A stretch of 64,000 bases of DNA from Neorhizobium vignae (GCF_000732195.1 NZ_JNNU01000002.1:1-64000), one strand, 5' to 3'. Positions 33,039 to 39,482 are shown, numbered from the stretch's first letter. The notes: generated by a model not told the origin, from the sequence alone. Translations and numbers: made by a program.

Positions 33039-33683
33039 TCATGCCGCGGCTCCCACGCCCACCTGCGCCTGCCGCTGCTTTGCCTGATGCGCGCCGGTGC
33101 GCAGATCCATGAACTTGCGCTGCATCCATTCGATCTGAGGGACGTCGCACTTGTGCCAGCAGGTGCAGACGCCGACCGCTTCGGCCGCGTCCTTCTGCTC
33201 TTCCTTGTTGCCCGGTAGCTTGATGCTCTCGCGATCACAGGCCTCGATCGCCATCTTCTTCCAGTCGCTACCCTGGGCGGGCTTTACGCCCTTGCCGTAA
33301 TAGACCGGGCGCCAGGACGTGGCGGCGATGGTGCCGTATGGGACGCGCATCATCATGCAGATGCCGATGATTGCGCCAGCGATGCCCGTGAGCTGCAGCG
33401 CGGCGGGATTGATCGTCATCACGTTACGCTCCTCGCCCGTCAGGTCCGGCTTGCCCTTCTTTGTGAACTGGCGGACGCCGTGCTCCGGCCGTTCGATCGC
33501 GACGAAGTCGGGCTTGTGATCCTTCAGGAGGCGGTAGAAGAGGTTCGCGGCGATCGCGTATTTCTCCTCCCACTCGTATTCCTTCACGGTGAAGGTGCCG
33601 CATTGGATGGATGAGCGGTGGCGCTCGCTGTCGCGGACAGCCCAGCCGGATCGGGTTGCAAGGTCGAGGCCCATGATGATCAT
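33039..33683 (-). CDS. RuvC-like Holliday-junction resolvase / endonuclease
   Basis: 214 residues with RNase H-fold landmarks of the RuvC family: MGLDLATRSGWAV at the N-terminus with the first Asp, FVAIERPEHG with Glu near residue 64, and KDAAEAVGV with Asp near 165. A region with C/H residues follows (VCTCWHKCD), and the C-terminus is Gln/Arg-rich. Phage RuvC-like enzymes cut branched DNA before packaging. The start overlaps the upstream stop (ATGA). Confidence 0.8.
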   Translation of the reverse strand: MIIMGLDLATRSGWAVRDSERHRSSIQCGTFTVKEYEWEEKYAIAANLFYRLLKDHKPDFVAIERPEHGVRQFTKKGKPDLTGEERNVMTINPAALQLTGIAGAIIGICMMMRVPYGTIAATSWRPVYYGKGVKPAQGSDWKKMAIEACDRESIKLPGNKEEQKDAAEAVGVCTCWHKCDVPQIEWMQRKFMDLRTGAHQAKQRQAQVGVGAAA

Positions 33684-34033
33684 TGCCGCGCCTCCGTTGG
33701 GATGAGGCGATAGAAAGAGCCGTTCTCATCCGACAAGCCACGACTGCGCTCGCAAACGATCGACCAGCCGACCGGCGTGAGACGTTTCCTGAGGGAGTAG
33801 AGCGTGACACGGAAGTTGTTCGCCGGATCGTCTGGCTTACGGCGCGGCCATACCGCGGAAACGATATCATCCCGCGTCATATGCTTGCCGATAGGACTGG
33901 AGAGCGCTGTGAGAATAGCTTTGCTTACCGGCGACGTCTGGGCGTCGATGACGGCCTCTATAGGAGCCGCCTCTCCGATAAAGCCACCGCATGTCGGGCA
34001 GCAGAATGATTGAATGCGAGGTGCTACGTTCAT
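33680..34033 (-). CDS. Zinc-ribbon winged-helix regulator
   Basis: 117 residues. An N-terminal CCPTCGG gives a half zinc ribbon, followed by an OmpR/PhoB C-terminal-like winged helix: PVSKAILTALSSPIGKHMTRDDIVSAVWPRRKPDDPANNFRVTLYSLRKRL, with the recognition-helix pattern typical of this fold. It is likely a DNA-binding regulator of the phage, perhaps of late genes. The role is inferred; the fold is reasonably clear. Confidence 0.68.
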   Translation of the reverse strand: MNVAPRIQSFCCPTCGGFIGEAAPIEAVIDAQTSPVSKAILTALSSPIGKHMTRDDIVSAVWPRRKPDDPANNFRVTLYSLRKRLTPVGWSIVCERSRGLSDENGSFYRLIPTEARQ

Positions 34034-34110
34034 TGCTTCACCGGGAGAGAGAGTGACGCATTCGCGCGTCTAGTTGGGCGGCCGGGAGGAGGATGGCCGC
34101 CTGGAGGAAC

Positions 34111-34671
34111 TCAGTGGGCGGTGTCGCCGGCGTCTTCGAAGGGATCGCCATCGCTCGCGACTTCCTCTTTCGAACTTGCCGCCTCGATGCGCGCCATGAT
34201 GTCGGGGATCTCGGTCTCGTATTCGGTCTTGCCGGCGTCGTAGGAGGCCAACCAGAGTTTGTCGTCTGAGCTCCCGGCGTCGTAGCCGGACCGGCGATCG
34301 AGGTTCAGCAGGCCGGCCTTGTAGCCCTTGGCCTGGATTAGCTGCTCTTTGTCGACCCTATCGACCTGGGCAAGCAGATCACCGCCGCTGGTGGATGGGA
34401 TAAGGCCGAGCCATTCCAGGTTTTCGCGATCCGACTTCAAGCGATCGACCGGCTTCTGGTCGTCTTCACCGAAATGGGCCTTGAGGTAATGGTCGAACTT
34501 CTGACCGGAGAAGGTCGGATCGGCAGCCTTGGCGACCTTACGGTTTGCCGTCTTCTCGGCAGCTGCTTCCCGCCGCTTCGTTTCCGCCGCCAGTTCCTTG
34601 CGGAAATGGTAGGCGAACAGCTTCTGCCGTTCGGCGTCCGTGAGCTTCGTGTTACTGCCGGCCTCAGCCAT
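34111..34671 (-). CDS. Hypothetical early prophage protein
   Basis: 186 residues from the ATG at 34671 (AGAGG upstream; a GTG at 34680 overlapping the upstream stop is an alternative). The N-terminal half is highly charged and helical (FAYHFRKELAAETKRREAAAEK), the middle has FDHYLKAHFGEDDQKPVDRL, the end is acidic. The pattern recurs in rhizobial phages, but I do not know a function. The charged helices could bind DNA. Confidence 0.6.
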   Translation of the reverse strand: MAEAGSNTKLTDAERQKLFAYHFRKELAAETKRREAAAEKTANRKVAKAADPTFSGQKFDHYLKAHFGEDDQKPVDRLKSDRENLEWLGLIPSTSGGDLLAQVDRVDKEQLIQAKGYKAGLLNLDRRSGYDAGSSDDKLWLASYDAGKTEYETEIPDIMARIEAASSKEEVASDGDPFEDAGDTAH

Positions 34672-34676
34672 TGCCT

Positions 34677-35126
34677 TCACCTCTGGTTTGCTGGTTTGGG
34701 ATAGGTTTTGACCCTTGCTTTCGCAGCTCGCGCTTCAGCTTCCAGAGCCTCCAGCTTTGCTGCAATGTCCGCCACAGGAGCATGTCCGTGGGCCTCCTCT
34801 ACTGCCTTGACCTCGTTTTGGAGCTGGTGGATGAGGCGGAGATTGAAGTCGAGGAAAGCACCGCGGACCCGGCGATATGACCGGAGACCGAAGTCCTTGA
34901 ACTCGCCCTTCATGAGCCGCTTGAAGCTTCGGGGAGACATGCCGCACCACCCTGAAACCTCATCGAGTGCCTGAGTTTCATCACCCCAGCCCTCGCACCT
35001 GCGCCTGAACATTTTCTCAGCGAAAAGCTGAGCTTCTTCCGGGCTGAATGCGTCTACTGCTGACATTGTCGCTTTCGCCTTTGAGTTATTGGTTGCCGCC
35101 AAATGGTGAGTTTCTGACCACTTCAT
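34677..35126 (-). CDS. Hypothetical early prophage protein with helical, basic core
   Basis: 149 residues. The ATG at 35126 has AGGAG eight bases upstream, better than the internal ATG at 35066. A central helix-turn-helix-like region, SGWCGMSPRSFKRLMKGEFK, is followed by a coiled coil (NLRLIHQLQNEVKAVEEAHG, KLEALEAEARAAKARVK). This suggests a dimeric DNA-binding protein, but no named family was recognised. Confidence 0.58.
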   Translation of the reverse strand: MKWSETHHLAATNNSKAKATMSAVDAFSPEEAQLFAEKMFRRRCEGWGDETQALDEVSGWCGMSPRSFKRLMKGEFKDFGLRSYRRVRGAFLDFNLRLIHQLQNEVKAVEEAHGHAPVADIAAKLEALEAEARAAKARVKTYPKPANQR

Positions 35127-35271
35127 GGTTCGCGCTCCTGATAGCTTTGCCCCTGTCGGAAGCGCGGAGGATCATGAAGGAGTTGAGATCAAAGCCCGCC
35201 CGAAGACGGAGACTGAACGATGGAGAGAGCGGCGCGACGTGCTTGCAGGCTGGCGCGCCACCCTCCGAAAT

Positions 35272-35415
35272 TCACAGGAAAGGGTTTCCCCACTCCTCAG
35301 GATTGAAATTGATGTGCTCGGCCTCGACATGAGCCCCGGCGATGTTGAAGAAGACCGCCGTGAAGATGCAGAGAATGCAGAAGATGACGAAAAGCGTGAC
35401 GAAAGACGCGATCAT
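35272..35415 (-). CDS. Small membrane protein, 47 residues
   Basis: A short gene whose ATG at 35415 overlaps the stop of the upstream regulator (ATGA), giving strong evidence that it is translated. The product has one N-terminal membrane helix (residues 3-24, IASFVTLFVIFCILCIFTAVFF) and a polar C-terminus ending EEWGNPFL. It may interfere with host membrane functions during infection; no family recognised. Confidence 0.65.
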   Translation of the reverse strand: MIASFVTLFVIFCILCIFTAVFFNIAGAHVEAEHINFNPEEWGNPFL

Positions 35416-35687
35416 GCTGAGCCTCCCACAATCGAGATGGCGCGCGTCTTCCCCCGGATGCGGCGGATTGCCCCGCGCTCGTCGAGTTCGTTGATGAGGT
35501 GGTGGATCGCGGTCTTGGACGCGAGGCCCAGGAAATCCTTCATCTCGTTGAAGGTCGGGGCCACACCGTCGTTTTCAGCGAGGTAGCCCTTGATGAAGAC
35601 GAGAAGCTTACGCTGCCGCCCGGTGAGACCGAGTGCGGCCGGCGCTTCCGGCTCGAATGAGTGAGTACAGCACGGGCAGGTTATCAT
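35412..35687 (-). CDS. Winged-helix regulator with Cys pair (LexA N-terminal-like)
   Basis: 91 residues from the ATG at 35687 behind GAAGGG. An N-terminal CPCC motif could bind metal. Residues 20-90 look like a LexA-type winged helix: LTGRQRKLLVFIKGYLAENDGVAPTFNEMKDFLGLASKTAIHHLINELDERGAI. There is no S24 protease domain. It is likely a DNA-binding regulator of the early operon. Overlaps its neighbours by 4 bp on both sides. Confidence 0.74.
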   Translation of the reverse strand: MITCPCCTHSFEPEAPAALGLTGRQRKLLVFIKGYLAENDGVAPTFNEMKDFLGLASKTAIHHLINELDERGAIRRIRGKTRAISIVGGSA

Positions 35688-36013
35688 GATGCCCTTCCCT
35701 TCCGCCGGCGGATCTCCGCTTCGGCGGCTTCGCGGTTGGGAGCGGAGACCGCGCCGACGTCGGGATCGACGATAATGCAGGTGCCGTCCTGGGTATGGAT
35801 GATGGAGCGAAATGGTGACGGCCAGTCCTGACCGCAGCAGAGGCAAAGCCCAGAGTTTTTGCTCACGGCGCGAGCCATCGATATATCGAAGTCGCGAGCG
35901 CGCTCTATCCGAGACAGCGTGGCCGGCGACGTTCCGACCCGCTTTCCCACATCGCGGATGCCGGCACCCTCGGCAGTGCGGAGCTCCAGCAGTTGAATCC
36001 CAGGCACTGTCAT
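35684..36013 (-). CDS. XRE-family helix-turn-helix protein
   Basis: 109 residues from the ATG at 36013. The N-terminal 50 residues form an XRE helix-turn-helix (LLELRTAEGAGIRDVGKRVGTSPATLSRIERARD). A CLCCGQDW motif follows, then a basic C-terminal region. It starts inside the stop of the upstream gene. A regulator of phage or host promoters is likely; the target is unknown. Confidence 0.72.
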   Translation of the reverse strand: MTVPGIQLLELRTAEGAGIRDVGKRVGTSPATLSRIERARDFDISMARAVSKNSGLCLCCGQDWPSPFRSIIHTQDGTCIIVDPDVGAVSAPNREAAEAEIRRRKGRAS

Positions 36014-36264
36014 GCTCCACCTCCGCAGTCGTCGACGATCTGAAGGTTGATCTCGGTATGCCGGTGAACGATGACCGAGTTCCCCGGATGCTCCGGAACG
36101 ATGTACAGCTGCCAGGCCAGCGGCGGCTTGCCGCGCGTTGCGAAGCCGGCCCACTGCTCGCGTTTCTTGTCCCAGGTGGTCGGACCGACCACGGCGCCGC
36201 ACTCAGACGCGAGCCAGAGCTTGCGGTCGCGCGGGGCGCTGGTGATGTCGTGGTTCCAGCTCAT
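36010..36264 (-). CDS. Small DUF551-like hypothetical protein
   Basis: 84 residues from the ATG at 36264, which has GGAGATG upstream and overlaps the DpdA-like stop codon. Its start SWNHDITSAPRDRKLWLASECG resembles the WI.....P..G..VL pattern of small phage DUF551-type proteins, and it ends in an acidic VDDCGGG. Function unknown. Confidence 0.62.
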   Translation of the reverse strand: MSWNHDITSAPRDRKLWLASECGAVVGPTTWDKKREQWAGFATRGKPPLAWQLYIVPEHPGNSVIVHRHTEINLQIVDDCGGGA

Positions 36265-37025
36265 GCGAACATCTCCATCTGCCACGGCTGGAAAGAAGAC
36301 GAAGCCGCATGATTGACGACTTCAGCGAACCGAGCCGCTTCCTGCCAATCGTTGGCGCTCCTGCCCTGCTTCCGAGCTGCGAAGCTCCACGCCATACTGT
36401 CGGCGCTGTAGAGGTATTCCCGAACGCCGGGATGCAGCAGGCTCGTCTTCTTGACGCCGAAGCCATGCAGCCGAAGTTCAGGGCGAACCGAACGGATTGC
36501 CTGCAGCACTGCCATGATCGCGTGTGGGTCGCCCTGACGCTTGCAGACGGAGCCGACACCGACCCACATCCCGAACTTGAGCCGGTCGCCGTACTGGACA
36601 ACATGGGTGACGTAGTCGGTCGGCGCGAAGCCCTGGAGCACGGGCATGACCGGCACCGGGAGTTCGCAGCCGAGCAGCGCGTCGTAGCGCTCGACCGTCA
36701 GCCGCTGGTGATCGGACATCGTGAGGCCGGTCTTTTCCAGCATCCACGGTTCGCACATGTAGTCTTGAGCAACGGCAGCAGAGATGTTGACCACGCCAGA
36801 GTCGTGCAGGCGCTGGACCTCGGCGGCGTATTCTTCGACCGTGTGACGATACCGGCCGTGCTGAGCGAGTTCGGTGAAGGCGCCGCTATCGACAAGGACG
36901 TCGCCACAATCGACCGCCTTCCTGCGTCCGCGCAGCCGGTTGATGCTGATGCAGGCCAGATCGAAGTGCTGGGCGTCTGCAGGCTGGTGAAGTCCAACAT
37001 AGAATTTTACGGCTGCGGCGGTCAT
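36261..37025 (-). CDS. DpdA/TGT-like DNA deazapurine transglycosylase
   Basis: 254 residues with the core of the tRNA-guanine transglycosylase superfamily: VDSGAF with Asp46 (general acid/base position of TGT), MPVLQG with Gln131, the GVGSV.KR loop at 155-163 (GGLAVGE position), LHGFGVKK at 186-193, and DSMAW with Asp209 at the nucleophile position. The Cys-rich zinc site of bacterial TGT is not evident. In phages this short form is known as DpdA, which swaps guanine in DNA for a 7-deazaguanine and so protects against host restriction. No queCDE/folE genes lie in the window, so any precursor would come from the host queuosine pathway. It is the second gene of the operon and overlaps cro by 4 bp. 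Confidence 0.85.
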   Translation of the reverse strand: MTAAAVKFYVGLHQPADAQHFDLACISINRLRGRRKAVDCGDVLVDSGAFTELAQHGRYRHTVEEYAAEVQRLHDSGVVNISAAVAQDYMCEPWMLEKTGLTMSDHQRLTVERYDALLGCELPVPVMPVLQGFAPTDYVTHVVQYGDRLKFGMWVGVGSVCKRQGDPHAIMAVLQAIRSVRPELRLHGFGVKKTSLLHPGVREYLYSADSMAWSFAARKQGRSANDWQEAARFAEVVNHAASSSFQPWQMEMFA

Positions 37026-37225
37026 TCGGCGGCCTCAACCAGAACAAAATCGTTTGGCTGCACGAGACCGCCGGTGAACTCGGCGATCTTCCTCATCTGG
37101 TCGGGGCGCGGTACGCGCTCGCCGTACATCCACTTCCGAACGCCGGACGTGGACATGCCATCCATCACAGCAGCGAACTGCTCTGGGCTTAGATTTTGTT
37201 CGGTGAGGTACTGTGCGAGTTTCAT
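37022..37225 (-). CDS. Cro-like helix-turn-helix repressor
   Basis: 67 residues, a single XRE/Cro domain: LSPEQFAAVMDGMSTSGVRKWMYGERVPRPDQMRKIAEF. It is the first gene of the leftward early operon, divergent from the S24 repressor gene, the position of cro. Its ATG lies six bases after a -10-like box, so the transcript is probably leaderless. It should compete with the repressor at the operators at 37235-37319. Confidence 0.82.
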   Translation of the reverse strand: MKLAQYLTEQNLSPEQFAAVMDGMSTSGVRKWMYGERVPRPDQMRKIAEFTGGLVQPNDFVLVEAAE

Positions 37226-37231
37226 AGCCTT

Positions 37232-37260
37232 AACTTACCCAAAGTGGGTAACATTTGCAA
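37232..37260 (-). promoter_or_regulatory. Predicted early promoter of the cro operon
   Basis: On the minus strand TTGCAA (37260 to 37255), a 17-bp spacer, then TAAGTT (37237 to 37232), followed by six bases and the cro ATG. Most of the operator at 37235-37251 is the spacer, so bound repressor would cover both boxes. The start site would fall at or next to the ATG, predicting a leaderless mRNA. Confidence 0.6.
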
Positions 37261-37319
37261 CCCCAAAATGGGGCGAGACAGCAAATGGCTGAATTTGCAA
37301 TGTTACCCGTTATGGGAAA
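37235..37319. promoter_or_regulatory. Immunity operator cluster, repressor/cro region (three sites)
   Basis: Three related palindromes. Site 1, 37235-37251: TTACCCAAAGTGGGTAA, perfect 6-bp half-sites. Site 2, 37261-37273: CCCCAAAATGGGG. Site 3, 37303-37319: TTACCCGTTATGGGAAA, imperfect right half. The centres are 24 and 44 bp apart. The shared form is (T)NCCC-N5-GGGN(A). Site 1 lies in the cro promoter; site 3 covers a possible start codon of the repressor gene, suggesting autoregulation. The same motif recurs three times at 39123-39186. Confidence 0.8.
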
Positions 37320-37941
37320 CAAGCTTAAATCATTGCGCGAAGAGCGAAATTGGACACACGAGAAGGCAGCTGAGGAGATGGGCGTCTCGCGCAGCCAGTT
37401 CATCAAGCTCGAACGCGGCGAGCGCCGCATGACGATGGATTATATAAACCTGGCAGCGAAGGCTTTCGGGATACGGCCGGCCGACGTCATCGATGATACG
37501 GAGGAATTTACCGTCCCGCTTATGGGCTACATCGGAGCAGGGGCTGAGATCATGCCGGATTTTGAGCAGGTCCCGCCCGAGGGTCTGGACCAGATTCAGG
37601 TTCCTTTCCCGTTGCCTGATGAGATGATCGCGCTCGAGGTGCGGGGGGACTCCATGTTGCCGGTCTACAAGGATGGCCACGTCATCGTCGTCTACCGCGA
37701 CCAAAAGAAGCCCATCACTTCCTTCTACGGCGAGGACGCCGCGGTCCGAACAACTGACGGCCGCCGTTTCCTCAAAACGATCGTAAAGGGCTCGCCCGTC
37801 ACACTTATGTCCTTCAACGCCGCGCCAATCGAAAACGTGGGGCTTGAGTGGATAGGCGAAATTTTCGCGGTCCTTCCTCGTTCGCAGCTCAGAAAGACAA
37901 GCCGCGCCGGCGGGCTCCAGGGGAGTTTGAAGCTGGGATGA
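37312..37941 (+). CDS. Prophage repressor, XRE + S24 peptidase (CI-like)
   Basis: 209 residues from the ATG at 37312; the ATG at 37285 would add nine residues. Residues 1-60 are a helix-turn-helix domain (LKSLREERNWTHEKAAEEMGVSRSQFIKLERG). The C-terminal half is a LexA/CI-type S24 protease domain with GDSMLP (Ser nucleophile) and RFLKTIVKGS (Lys), and a GAGAE sequence near residue 75 that could be the self-cleavage site. It should keep the prophage silent and be inactivated by RecA-DNA. Divergent from cro; no good Shine-Dalgarno is seen at either start, so a leaderless mRNA is possible. Confidence 0.87.
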   Translation: MGNKLKSLREERNWTHEKAAEEMGVSRSQFIKLERGERRMTMDYINLAAKAFGIRPADVIDDTEEFTVPLMGYIGAGAEIMPDFEQVPPEGLDQIQVPFPLPDEMIALEVRGDSMLPVYKDGHVIVVYRDQKKPITSFYGEDAAVRTTDGRRFLKTIVKGSPVTLMSFNAAPIENVGLEWIGEIFAVLPRSQLRKTSRAGGLQGSLKLG

Positions 37942-38027
37942 GGATCATCACGCTACTGATGATTTTGGCATTCCATGGCTGCAATATCGTCGGTGCTCGA
38001 TATGACCAAGCGACCGGCCAGCGATAG
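37938..38027 (+). CDS. 29-residue predicted lipoprotein in the repressor operon
   Basis: ATG at 37938 overlaps the repressor stop (ATGA). The product MRIITLLMILAFHGCNIVGA and nine more residues is a minimal lipoprotein: short signal, lipobox LAFHGC with Cys15, and a 14-residue mature part. Small lipoproteins are used by phages for superinfection exclusion (for example Cor- or Llp-type proteins). It is too short for routine gene calling but is supported by the overlap and the lipobox. Expected to be made in the lysogen with the repressor. Confidence 0.6.
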   Translation: MRIITLLMILAFHGCNIVGARYDQATGQR

Positions 38028-38042
38028 CGGAGGGGTACCACA

Positions 38043-38351
38043 TTGGGCGAAATCGAGAGAACAGATCCTCCTCCGATGGACAAGAACGAGAGTATAACCC
38101 ACGAGGAATTCACAAGGTTCCTAGTTGAGAAAGCGCCCGAGAAGCCGTGCCCCGAATGTGGCGTTAACGATTGGGGCACAAGTCAGATTAGTGGGGACCA
38201 GCGCGCCAACCCGGATCTTCAAGTGGCAATAATCGCAGGCGCCTGGACGGACAAGGTTATGCCCGTCCATACACTCAACTGCAGGAATTGCGGATACATC
38301 AAGATGTTCTCCGCCCGATTAGTGAATGACTGGGTGGCGAAAAATGGCTAG
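38043..38351 (+). CDS. Zinc-ribbon protein in the repressor operon
   Basis: 102 residues from TTG at 38043, after GGAGGGG; an ATG 33 bases further in is an alternative. Two Cys pairs, CPECG near residue 39 and CRNCG near 85, would form one zinc ribbon. The N-terminal 35 residues are acidic. The stop overlaps the start of the next gene, and the TTG lies 15 bp after the lipoprotein stop, so an operon is likely. Function unknown; perhaps a lysogenic-conversion or regulator protein. Confidence 0.68.
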   Translation: MGEIERTDPPPMDKNESITHEEFTRFLVEKAPEKPCPECGVNDWGTSQISGDQRANPDLQVAIIAGAWTDKVMPVHTLNCRNCGYIKMFSARLVNDWVAKNG

Positions 38352-38685
38352 GGTGGGAGAGGCTTTCTTCGCGACCAGCAATGATAACCGCCAGTCGGCT
38401 GGTGGGGGCGCCCCTCCAGGAGGAGATGTTTTGGAAGCACGAGTGTCGGCGCTTGAAAAGAAGTTCGACAAAATCGAATCGAAGCTGGATTCGATCGGCA
38501 ATGACCTCGCCTTCATAAAGGGCAAGATTGACGGCCTCCCATCGGCGGCGGCGATGGGCGAGATAAAAGGGCGCGTTGATGGTCTACCTACTCTGGGGAA
38601 GATTGCGACCTTGTTTGCGTTGGCAGCCAGCGGGATCGCTATCCTGAACAACTGGTCTGCAATCAAAACCGCCTTATTCGGTTGA
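38344..38685 (+). CDS. Membrane-anchored coiled-coil protein in the repressor operon
   Basis: 113 residues from the ATG at 38344. A polar Gly/Pro-rich start is followed by a coiled coil (LEARVSALEKKFDKIESKLDSIGNDLAFIKGKID) and a C-terminal membrane helix (about 88-105, LGKIATLFALAASGIAIL). This looks like a hemolysin-XhlA or superinfection-exclusion type layout. As the last gene of the repressor operon it is likely expressed in the lysogen, where it could block DNA entry of related phages. Role is inference. Confidence 0.66.
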   Translation: MARVGEAFFATSNDNRQSAGGGAPPGGDVLEARVSALEKKFDKIESKLDSIGNDLAFIKGKIDGLPSAAAMGEIKGRVDGLPTLGKIATLFALAASGIAILNNWSAIKTALFG

Positions 38686-38740
38686 TCTTCACCCTTCCAA
38701 TTACTCCCCTCAGAGCAAGAACAAGAGAAAGAGATAGACT

Positions 38741-38769
38741 CTTTCCGTATTTCAGCCTTTCCGTATTTC
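38741..38769. repeat. Two 13-bp direct repeats
   Basis: CTTTCCGTATTTC occurs exactly at 38741-38753 and 38757-38769, period 16 bp. They lie in the 122-bp space between the convergent ends of the repressor operon and the HTH gene at 38808, immediately before two palindromes. Together they look like an iteron-type array: replication-origin or operator sites. Confidence 0.7.
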
Positions 38770-38770
38770 G

Positions 38771-38812
38771 TATGACAGGGGTGTCATAGGTGGGTATGAC
38801 AGCAGTGTCATA
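38771..38812. promoter_or_regulatory. Tandem perfect palindromes TATGACA-N4-TGTCATA
   Basis: Two 18-bp palindromes, 38771-38788 and 38795-38812, each TATGACA, four bases, TGTCATA; their centres are 24 bp apart, about two helical turns. The second one contains the stop codon of the minus-strand HTH gene. No U-tract follows on either strand, so protein-binding sites are more likely than a terminator. The binder could be the HTH protein itself. Confidence 0.6.
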
Positions 38813-39104
38813 GGTCAAGGCTGTAGACGCTCGATCGTCCAGGCTGCCGCCGCACCCTCACCCACTCCTCGGTTTCCAGTTCCTTAAGCGCTCTCGCAAC
38901 GTGCCGAGGCGAAATACCCAACGCCTTCCCGATAGATTTCATAGCGGGATAGCAGAATGGCCGCTTCGCGCTCAGGCGCAGCGCCAGGTGTATCCCTACG
39001 AGTTTTCCATTTCGGCTGACGAATTCATTCCCAACGAGCACGCGCATCCAAGCGTCCCGACGCCGGAGCCACTTGCCCGTTTCCAACTTCACTTGCTGAT
39101 CCAT
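38808..39104 (-). CDS. Helix-turn-helix protein under repressor control (HTH_36-like)
   Basis: 98 residues from the ATG at 39104. Residues 1-45 (METGKWL-like start KLETGKWLRRRDAWMRVLVGN) lead to a winged helix-turn-helix (YPAMKSIGKALGISPRHVARALKELETEEWVRVRRQ) of the type found in replication initiators and MarR-like regulators. It is the only gene of a leftward unit starting at the second operator cluster; TATTGC lies six bases before the ATG, so the mRNA is probably leaderless. It may be a replication initiator acting at the nearby repeats, or a regulator. Confidence 0.66.
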   Translation of the reverse strand: MDQQVKLETGKWLRRRDAWMRVLVGNEFVSRNGKLVGIHLALRLSAKRPFCYPAMKSIGKALGISPRHVARALKELETEEWVRVRRQPGRSSVYSLDL

Positions 39105-39110
39105 ATGGCA

Positions 39111-39139
39111 GCAATAGACCTGCCCCATTTTGGGGTCAA
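39111..39139 (-). promoter_or_regulatory. Predicted repressor-controlled promoter, leftward
   Basis: On the minus strand TTGACC (39139 to 39134), 17-bp spacer, TATTGC (39116 to 39111), then six bases and the ATG of the HTH gene. The operator at 39123-39135 lies in the spacer, the same geometry as the cro promoter. Confidence 0.58.
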
Positions 39140-39186
39140 TCTAATATTCCCCATTTTGGGGTTGTAATCTTCCCCATTATGGGTAA
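39123..39186. promoter_or_regulatory. Immunity operator cluster, second region (three sites)
   Basis: Site 1, 39123-39135: CCCCATTTTGGGG. Site 2, 39149-39161: CCCCATTTTGGGG, identical. Site 3, 39170-39186: TTCCCCATTATGGGTAA. Centres are 26 and 23 bp apart. They match the sites at 37235-37319 in half-site and 5-bp spacing. This cluster controls divergent units: the leftward HTH gene and the rightward recombination/integration operon. Two triple clusters around the repressor gene recall the OL/OR system of lambda. Confidence 0.8.
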
Positions 39187-39189
39187 TAT
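39162..39189 (+). promoter_or_regulatory. Predicted repressor-controlled promoter, rightward
   Basis: TTGTAA (39162-39167), 16-bp spacer, TAATAT (39184-39189). Operator site 3 fills the spacer. The transcript would start near 39,196 and carry a leader of about 100 bases before the first gene at 39295. Confidence 0.5.
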
Positions 39190-39294
39190 CCTCCTCATCA
39201 GCCGACGGAATGATCTGGCCTAGCCACGAAGAAACCGAAGGCGCCAGCGGGCTCAGTACCGAGTGCCCGCGAAGTTTCAGGATGGGGATCCGCA

Positions 39295-39477
39295 ATGGCA
39301 TTCGTAACCCGCTACCGCATCGAAGACCTTCAGGGCCGCACGCTCGCCAACGACTTCACCGATGAAGCCGAAGCGGTCGAGCTGGCGAACGAACTTGACG
39401 CCGATGTTGTCGAGTACCGCCGGCCCGGCTTCGACCTTCCCCGCCTGTCCCAACAACACCTGATGGCAGCGGAGTGA
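39295..39477 (+). CDS. Small early protein, first gene of the rightward operon
   Basis: 60 residues, ATG at 39295 with GGGGATCC upstream. An alpha/beta protein beginning MAFVTRYRIEDLQGRTLANDF followed by an acidic helix (EAEAVELANELDADVVEY). The next gene starts 5 bp after its stop. No family recognised; first genes of such operons are often inhibitors of host functions. Confidence 0.62.
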   Translation: MAFVTRYRIEDLQGRTLANDFTDEAEAVELANELDADVVEYRRPGFDLPRLSQQHLMAAE

Positions 39478-39482
39478 CGGCC

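Noticed and set aside
35125-35586. Plus-strand 153-codon frame opposite the small membrane protein and regulator
   Set aside because: Highly charged, without ribosome site; the minus-strand genes here overlap by ATGA and carry clear domains.
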